From Nemertoderma westbladi (lineage: Eukaryota; Xenacoelomorpha; Nemertodermatida; Nemertodermatidae), in contig JAUCBJ010007813.1 in NCBI GenBank assembly GCA_032718475.1, positions 1-22,812 of the forward strand: a DNA stretch of 22,812 bases, written 5' to 3'. Positions 17,868-22,812 of the stretch are shown piece after piece (position 1 is the first letter of the stretch; each line of letters opens with the position of its first letter). Under the pieces are notes generated by a model that worked only from the letters and a program-made list of their open reading frames with translations, searched no databases and was not told the origin of the DNA. Position numbers and translations under genes: made by a program.

Positions 17868-19719
17868 CTGAAATAAACAAAAAAGGTAGGATCTGGTAGG
17901 ATCACATAGACCTACCGTAAATATTATTTCCCATTGAATTTAATTTTGAAACTTTCAAATTTTTTGAACATGCAAATTAATCAAATTATTATGTTCAACT
18001 TTCATTGGATATGGTAAACCCAGACGCTCCCTCCCGATATAGTTTTTCAGTAGCTACCGGTACCAGTTACCACCTCTGTATAAAAACAATTTTATTGAAA
18101 ACTAACGTAAAGATAAATTACAAATTATTAATTATTTTAATTACTGCAAGGAATTTAGTAACAATAGCTTCTTGGGTTGGTAAATATTTTCTTACCCAGC
18201 AACCAATATGTTAGAACTTCACCCTTCCCTTTCATTGCCACCAATCCTCTTTCTTCTAAAATATATCCCCCAATCTGTTCCAGAATCGCGCAGCATTGAG
18301 AACTAACATGAATCTTTAGAGATTCTCCATTGGATTCCATTCTAGATGCTGTATTTACAGTATCTCCAAAGAGACAATATCTTGGCATGGTCAATCCAAC
18401 AACTCCAGCTACAACTGAACCTGGTGTAGAATATGTAAGAACCAGAGGATGAAAGTAAGATAATCAGAATTTGATCCGTTATAATAGGAAATCATTATCA
18501 TTTATGATTATTTATTAAGGTGGTCGATGTTACGTAGCTTATAATATTGGAATAATTATTATTATTAAAGTCAGATCAGGAACTATGCTCCCCCAATTAT
18601 AAATTATACCTACTTTTCTTGTACATACCAGGTACCGGTACCCACAGACAGACAGACTATACCTTCATATAACAATAACTTACCCGAATGAATCCCGATT
18701 CTAAGCTGCAGTTTCTCCTTCGGTTTGTGCCGAATAACGAAACTTCTAATAGCATCCAGCAGCGCTAATGACATTGAGGATATTTCACCTGTTGAAATAG
18801 CCATAAAATTATTATATAAAATTATAATATTAATACTATAAATATATAACTTATAATATTATAAAATTATACATAAAATTATATTACACCGGTTAGAGCT
18901 GCTGCTTTATTTCTTTGTTTTTGTTTGGCATTTTAATTGAATATATTATTTTTGAAAATTACTACGTCTGTTAACATCCAGAAAGTTTCATTCAGAAATT
19001 CAAACAAAATGTCAATTTGTTTATGTTTTCATACAACTATAAAAAACCACTACTATAAGTTTAGATTAAAACATAGTTTATGTTATAAACCCAACAAATT
19101 AAAATCATATAATTTCAACCATAGCCGTGTATTTTACACTCTTTGATACTTTCGTGTATCGAATCCGCTATTAGATCTGAAAATTTCTAAATTTCTAAAA
19201 AAATTTCCCTTTGTACTTGGGTCTCGATCTAATGATAAATCCATCGCTCTTCCAACTGAAGTTACAACCCCTAGGGGTGAATTATGATCGTGACGGATGC
19301 CCCCCCCCCCCCCCCCCCCCTCCCAAGTTGGCAAACCAACTTGAAGGTGATTTTCTACTTACCAGCATGAAGATTGCCATTTCTAATGGGTAAGCCACTC
19401 ACAACCATATATGCGTCGCCAATGGTTTCAACTTTATAAACATCAAATTTGGCACTGATTGAATCAAAGCATGTGTACAAATCATTGAGGAAGTTAACAA
19501 CCTACAACCGCAATAACAAAATAACATAGACATTGTTTGTTAAAAATATCAAACATCTGCGATTACAAATAGTTATAAATAAATTGTTTCATTACCTCAA
19601 TCGGTGTGGATTCCGAACTCAACTTTGTGAAACCGACGATGTCGCTGAAATATATTGTCACGCAATTATAGGTTTCCGCGTCAACTTGGTTACCTTGCAT
19701 CAACTGATTAGCGACAAAC
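17782..19719 (-). CDS. Guanylyl cyclase, catalytic-domain exons (3' end of gene)
   Basis: Five exons join in frame on the minus strand: 19596-19719, 19363-19501, 18684-18788, 18196-18420 and 17782-17867. They encode nearly all of a class III cyclase domain, which turns GTP into c[14 protein letters not shown] (metal aspartates), [47 protein letters not shown] and the end [13 protein letters not shown]. The guanine-selecting glutamate (KVETIGD) and cysteine (RYCLFGD) and the transition-state Asn and Arg (NTASRMES) are all present, so it is a guanylyl rather than an adenylyl cyclase. The motifs match membrane receptor cyclases best. The kinase-like, membrane and extracellular parts would lie beyond the window. 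The tail after WLLG is short and polar. Confidence 0.95.
17868..18195 (-). other. Last intron of the guanylyl cyclase gene
   Basis: 328 bp, AT-rich. If retained, translation would end at a TAA at 18155-18157 after 13 extra codons. A TACCGGTA-type motif lies near 18058. Confidence 0.65.
18196..18420 (-). CDS. Guanylyl cyclase exon: [17 protein letters not shown] region
   Basis: It follows TCTACACCAG and ends CTGG|GTAAGA. It carries the guanine-recognition cysteine, the Asn/Arg catalytic pair and the domain end up to TYWLLG. The residues before VVGL read SVVAG where most receptor cyclases have PVCAG, a mild departure. Confidence 0.95.
18684..18788 (-). CDS. Guanylyl cyclase exon: EISSM to IGIHSG
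   Basis: It follows CTATTTCAACAG and ends TCGG|GTAAGT, phase 1 on both sides. It encodes [16 protein letters not shown], then RHKP and [10 protein letters not shown], the usual helix and strand between the two metal-site motifs. Confidence 0.93.
19215..19265 (-). repeat. Possible tRNA-derived SINE remnant
   Basis: On the minus strand AACTTCAGTTGGAAGAGCGA resembles a tRNA D-arm with a pol III A box, and GATCGAGACCC follows at B-box-like position. The spacing is shorter than in a tRNA and no intact fold is seen, so at most this is a decayed SINE head. Confidence 0.35.
19300..19320. repeat. Homopolymer run of 21 C
   Basis: Uninterrupted C (G on the minus strand) in an intron. The exact length is uncertain in any assembly. 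It explains a glycine-rich spurious frame here. Confidence 0.9.
19363..19501 (-). CDS. Guanylyl cyclase exon: VVNFLNDLY to NLHAG
   Basis: It follows TTGCGGTTGTAG and ends GCTG|GTAAGT. It encodes [15 protein letters not shown], then [17 protein letters not shown], including the second metal-site aspartate and the guanine-selecting glutamate. Confidence 0.95.
19596..19719 (-). CDS. Guanylyl cyclase exon: FVANQL to SDIVGFT
   Basis: It follows TTTCATGTAG and ends GAG|GTAATG. It encodes [18 protein letters not shown], then [15 protein letters not shown], with the first metal-binding aspartate. It is the most upstream cyclase exon in the window; the preceding one should end in phase 2. Confidence 0.95.
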
Positions 19720-20047
19720 CTACATGAAATACAATCACATTATAGCTACTATGTTTCTTTGTATTTTATCACGTGTGAAGAATACCATCGTTTAACTGAA
19801 ACCTACGTTAAATACGGGTTGAATCTATAAATCTAGCCAAAACAATAATAAACGAATTAATAACACTAATAAATTATAATTAAATACTTCAAAAAAAAAC
19901 ATCTTTATATTTTATATATAAAATTACTGTAAATTTTAATTTCAACTGAGATGTGAACAAACACCTGTGGAAACTTTACATTGTCGATGAGTTATTCAGA
20001 ACGATACCGTAATACTGCAATAACGTATCGTTAGACATGTATTTATT
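19720..20047 (-). other. Cyclase intron, part before the non-LTR element
   Basis: AT-rich, with no exon or repeat recognised. If further cyclase exons lie beyond the right edge, the non-LTR element is inside this intron, antisense to the gene. Confidence 0.55.
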
Positions 20048-20062
20048 GTCAGGTCAGGTCAG
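20048..20062 (+). repeat. GTCAG x3 at the presumed 5' end of the non-LTR element
   Basis: Three perfect 5-bp units sit at the transition from intron to element. Short 5' repeats are known in some LINEs; the true start could lie a few bases either side. Confidence 0.55.
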
Positions 20063-20537
20063 GTATTCTAGGTCATTGATCAAGAAAACTTGCCACCTCC
20101 ATGCAGCATAAAGGAGGTGCCACCTGTAGCTGCATAGACCCACTTACTAGGGCAAATCTGGTCCTGTAACTAGGACCCCCTTCGTTCTGGGATAAGGACG
20201 CCCTTGGTCCTGGATTAAGGACCCATATACTTGGCTGCAGGGGTATATGGCCTGACCAGGCAGATGGTGATCTACCAATGGCTGGTTAGGAGTAGAGTGT
20301 TCTCATGTCCACTCTGAGGGCACTTCACTGCGACCTGCACCTGGCAGCAAGGGTACAGGGCATGACCCAGCAGATGAGCTGCAACAGCCAATGGTGGGTC
20401 ATGTACGCCAGAGTAGATATGGGTGATGGGCCTCATATCTGACTCCATTGCGACACCCACCCTGTGGAATGGCAATCCAGGGTGTGGTATTTGCCCCGAG
20501 AGCTGACTCGGCAAAAAAGCACCCCCCAACCCCCACT
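20063..20537 (+). other. Leader of the non-LTR element
   Basis: Non-coding as far as seen. Two related segments (near 20240-20290 and 20350-20400) each read GGCCTGACC/GGCATGACC, then AGGCAGATG/CAGCAGATG, then CCAATGG, a possible internal duplication. The coding frame is open from about 20427, so the start could be earlier than 20538. Confidence 0.5.
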
Positions 20538-22812
20538 ATGGATTACATTAGCAATGCGGAGGTCCGGCCACTAGAGGCCAGTGGAATTACCGGACACAAT
20601 CGGCCTCACAGGCGTCAGTTAACTCCTGACCGGCTGCCTGTCTCACCCCCTACTGGAGAGAGAGCAGCCAACAATTCTTTGAGTCCCTTTCCTGATGACC
20701 TTTCTGGCCCAAACCCTGGGTCACCAGGGAGGCCAGATTGTGATGGGGAGAGGGATTCTGGAGTTGGAGGCTACTCTCATGTTCCACCCCGACCAACAAA
20801 GCCATTGGTGAATCTGAGGCAAGTCACTAGACTAGCCTCAGTAAACACCCTAACACTCGGGTCCCCAATGCGACAAGGTGAGCTGACTGCCTTGGCAGAT
20901 AAGCTTTCTCTTAGCGCAGTGGGTGTTCAAGAGCACCGAATGCAGACTGGACAGACTGATGAGGTTCTGATTAAGGACATGGGCGGCGGTTGGCGACTCG
21001 CCCTCGCGTCAGCAGATGATAGTGGCAATGGTGGAATTGGTCTATTGATGAATCCAACTGCACATGCAGCATTGGACAAAATAGACCAAATCTCTAACCG
21101 CATCATCCGTTGCCACTTCTCATGTTCTGGAAGACTGGCTAAGAAGTTTCCTAAGGTGGTTCTGATTGTGTGCTACTCTCCAACTAGTGTTGCCCCTGTA
21201 GAGGAGGTGGAAAATTTCTACCACAATCTACAAGCAGCAACTGATGGAGTGGATCAGCATGCATTCTTAACATTCCTGGGAGACTTTAATGCAAGTCTGC
21301 ATCAATCACCTACATCGCCCTGGGTCTATAGCAATAGTGTTAACCGAAATTCTGTCCATCTTCAGGATTTTATCTCTGGAAATGGATTGTTTTCGGCTGG
21401 AACCCAGTTCAAGAAGCGAACTGGAAAGCTATGGACTCATAGTGGACCCAGTGGTCACAAGTCCCAGATAGACCATATTCTGTTTCGTAGGAAATACAGG
21501 AGCTCTATACAAGACTGTAATGCATTTACACTTCGACCCTTCTCCAGTGATCACCGCCTTATTGTGGCCAAGGTAAGACTTAGTCTGCGTGCTAGCAGAA
21601 CAACGAAATCTGCCTTGCCACGCCATGACTGGTCCTCTCTGTTGCAACAGCCAAGTGTGAGATCCAGCTTCACACTACAGCTGAGCAACAGGTATGAGGC
21701 TCTTGCCTCTGCGGCGGCAGATCACTGTGAGGGCTATACTGCCTTTACAGAAGCAGTTAAGTTAGCAGCTGCAGAAACAGTTCCTGTATACCCTCGAAAC
21801 AGGAAAAGGGCCCCCTGGACTGACAACAAAATTCAGAAGTGCCGAAATGACCTTCATAAGGCGCAGAAAGAGTCCCGACTCAAACAGACTACAGCGGCCA
21901 AGAATGCAGTTAAAGCTGCATCTAGGTCCCTGAACAGGCAGTACTCTGTTAATCTACAGGAGCTAATAAACCAACAGGTTGATGCCATCAATGATGCTGA
22001 CGACAGCAGGCAATCATCCCAGGCATGGAAATCGATCAATCTGCTTACTGGGCGGAAAAGCCAACCAACCACCAAGGTTAAGGCTGAATCACCAGCCGAT
22101 CGCCTCAATGGTTGGAAAGCCCACTTTGAAAAGCTCCTCAATAATGACAGGGTATTGCCTGATAACTTTATAGAAGTAAAAGTGTCTGAGTCTGTACTCC
22201 CAGATATTCCCATTGGCGATATCTCCTTTGCAGAAGTGAAGGCTGCTGCAAAGAGCATTAAGACCAATCGTGCCAGTGGAGTAGATGGTGTTCCCCCTGA
22301 GGTCTTTAAAATACCTGAGTGTTTAAAGCTCATCTATCCCATCATAGTAGACATGTACCGTACAACAAGAGTCCCACAAGAAATGAAAACAAATAAGTTG
22401 GTGCCAGTTCCCAAGAAGGGCAACCTAACACTCTATGGTTCTTTTCGGGGAATCTCATTGATCTCGATTGCTGCAAAACTATACAATAGAATTCTATTAA
22501 ATCGCATCAGGGATCCCATTGAGAGACTGCTACGTGGAAATCAGAATGGGTTCCGTAAAGGTCGTGGGACCATGGAGCCCATTTTGGCACTTAGAAGGAT
22601 AATTGAAGAGTTATCAAAAAAGAAAGACAGGCATCTGGCTGTTATCTTTGTTGACTTCTTCAAGGCCTTTGATTCAGTCTCTCGCTCACGTATGTTCAGC
22701 ATACTTTCATTATATGGGATTCCTGATGAAATTATTGCAGCAATCAGATCAGTATACGATGGTTCGACAACATTTGTGTCTACTGTTGACGGTGACACAG
22801 AACCATTTGAAG
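20538..22812 (+). CDS. Non-LTR retrotransposon protein: AP endonuclease and reverse transcriptase (partial)
   Basis: It is open from ATG 20538 to the window edge, about 758 residues with no stop. Residues 1-95 are proline-rich and have no recognised domain. The APE-type endonuclease runs about 98-345: N103 (VNTLTL), E132 (GVQEHR), D249 (LGDFNA), QIDHIL, and D338-H339 (SSDHRLI). All expected catalytic residues are present; it would nick the target DNA. The reverse transcriptase begins at about residue 590: ASGVDGVPPEVFK, VPVPKKGNLTLYGSFRGISL, GFRKGRGTMEPI, then motif A FVDFFKAFDS with catalytic D706. The YxDD box lies beyond the edge. The start is uncertain, because the frame is open upstream to about 20427. 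Confidence 0.92.
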   Translation, partial: MDYISNAEVRPLEASGITGHNRPHRRQLTPDRLPVSPPTGERAANNSLSPFPDDLSGPNPGSPGRPDCDGERDSGVGGYSHVPPRPTKPLVNLRQVTRLASVNTLTLGSPMRQGELTALADKLSLSAVGVQEHRMQTGQTDEVLIKDMGGGWRLALASADDSGNGGIGLLMNPTAHAALDKIDQISNRIIRCHFSCSGRLAKKFPKVVLIVCYSPTSVAPVEEVENFYHNLQAATDGVDQHAFLTFLGDFNASLHQSPTSPWVYSNSVNRNSVHLQDFISGNGLFSAGTQFKKRTGKLWTHSGPSGHKSQIDHILFRRKYRSSIQDCNAFTLRPFSSDHRLIVAKVRLSLRASRTTKSALPRHDWSSLLQQPSVRSSFTLQLSNRYEALASAAADHCEGYTAFTEAVKLAAAETVPVYPRNRKRAPWTDNKIQKCRNDLHKAQKESRLKQTTAAKNAVKAASRSLNRQYSVNLQELINQQVDAINDADDSRQSSQAWKSINLLTGRKSQPTTKVKAESPADRLNGWKAHFEKLLNNDRVLPDNFIEVKVSESVLPDIPIGDISFAEVKAAAKSIKTNRASGVDGVPPEVFKIPECLKLIYPIIVDMYRTTRVPQEMKTNKLVPVPKKGNLTLYGSFRGISLISIAAKLYNRILLNRIRDPIERLLRGNQNGFRKGRGTMEPILALRRIIEELSKKKDRHLAVIFVDFFKAFDSVSRSRMFSILSLYGIPDEIIAAIRSVYDGSTTFVSTVDGDTEPFE

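Larger units (their letters stand above)
18789..19362 (-). other. Intron of the guanylyl cyclase gene
   Basis: 574 bp, AT-rich. It contains a 21-base C run (19300-19320) and a tRNA-like stretch (about 19215-19265). No exon is seen. Confidence 0.65.
20048..22812 (+). mobile_element. APE-type non-LTR retrotransposon, 5' part (runs off the window)
   Basis: The AT-rich intron changes at about 20048 to GC-balanced sequence beginning GTCAG x3, which I take as the element's 5' end. A 490-bp leader is followed by one long open frame carrying an apurinic endonuclease and then a reverse transcriptase. A separate ORF1 is not seen. The reverse transcriptase motifs fit a LINE-like element, but the clade is left open. 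Its 3' end, tail and target duplication lie outside. Confidence 0.88.

Noticed and set aside
18610-18804. A 65-codon frame ending in [11 protein letters not shown] as the cyclase exon's true extent
   Set aside because: The consensus donor TCGG|GTAAGT and cyclase similarity both end the exon at 18684; the remainder is intron.
19134-19334. Glycine-rich short protein
   Set aside because: The glycines come from the 21-base C run read on the minus strand inside an intron.

Overview
The window is eukaryotic, almost certainly from an animal. It has spliced genes with consensus GT/AG borders, AT-rich introns, a receptor-type guanylyl cyclase catalytic domain, and three classes of retroelement (BEL/Pao, Ty3/Gypsy and an APE-type non-LTR element). 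The element mix and short introns suit a marine or other invertebrate, but nothing fixes the species.

Layout, left to right. (1) 1-3391, minus strand: the 5' half of a BEL/Pao LTR retrotransposon. It has an unrecognised 367-aa ORF, an overlapping 651-aa Gag, and the start of a pol frame with an aspartic protease. The rest of pol lies off the left edge. (2) 3392 to about 6845: AT-rich non-coding DNA, presumed leader/LTR plus flank. It holds clustered TACCGGTA palindromes, a tandem duplication of period 287 bp and a 16-bp palindrome. (3) 6846-14899, plus strand: the last six exons of an unrecognised host gene, all phase-compatible. Its exons look like tandemly duplicated pairs. (4) In its third visible intron, antisense, sits a complete 4,395-bp Ty3/Gypsy insertion (9328-13722) with 300-bp LTRs differing at 3 sites and a CTTCC target duplication. 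The inside is broken by a gag/protease deletion, three frameshifts and two stop codons. (5) 14900-17781: intergenic, with a perfect 13-bp-stem hairpin and a roughly 24-copy 39-bp minisatellite. (6) 17782-19719, minus strand: the last five exons of a guanylyl cyclase, carrying essentially the whole catalytic domain. The two host genes converge tail to tail. (7) 20048-22812, plus strand: the 5' part of a non-LTR retrotransposon, open from endonuclease into reverse transcriptase and running off the right edge.

There is no operon-like co-operation here. The window is two host gene 3' ends riddled with retroelements, each in the opposite orientation to the gene it lies in or beside. No wholly new system could be demonstrated. 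The points most worth a second look are the BEL/Pao expression layout (extra ORF, and a Gag stop codon inside a perfect splice-donor consensus), the exon-pair duplication in the host gene, the young but crippled Ty3/Gypsy copy, and the alternative cyclase C-termini.
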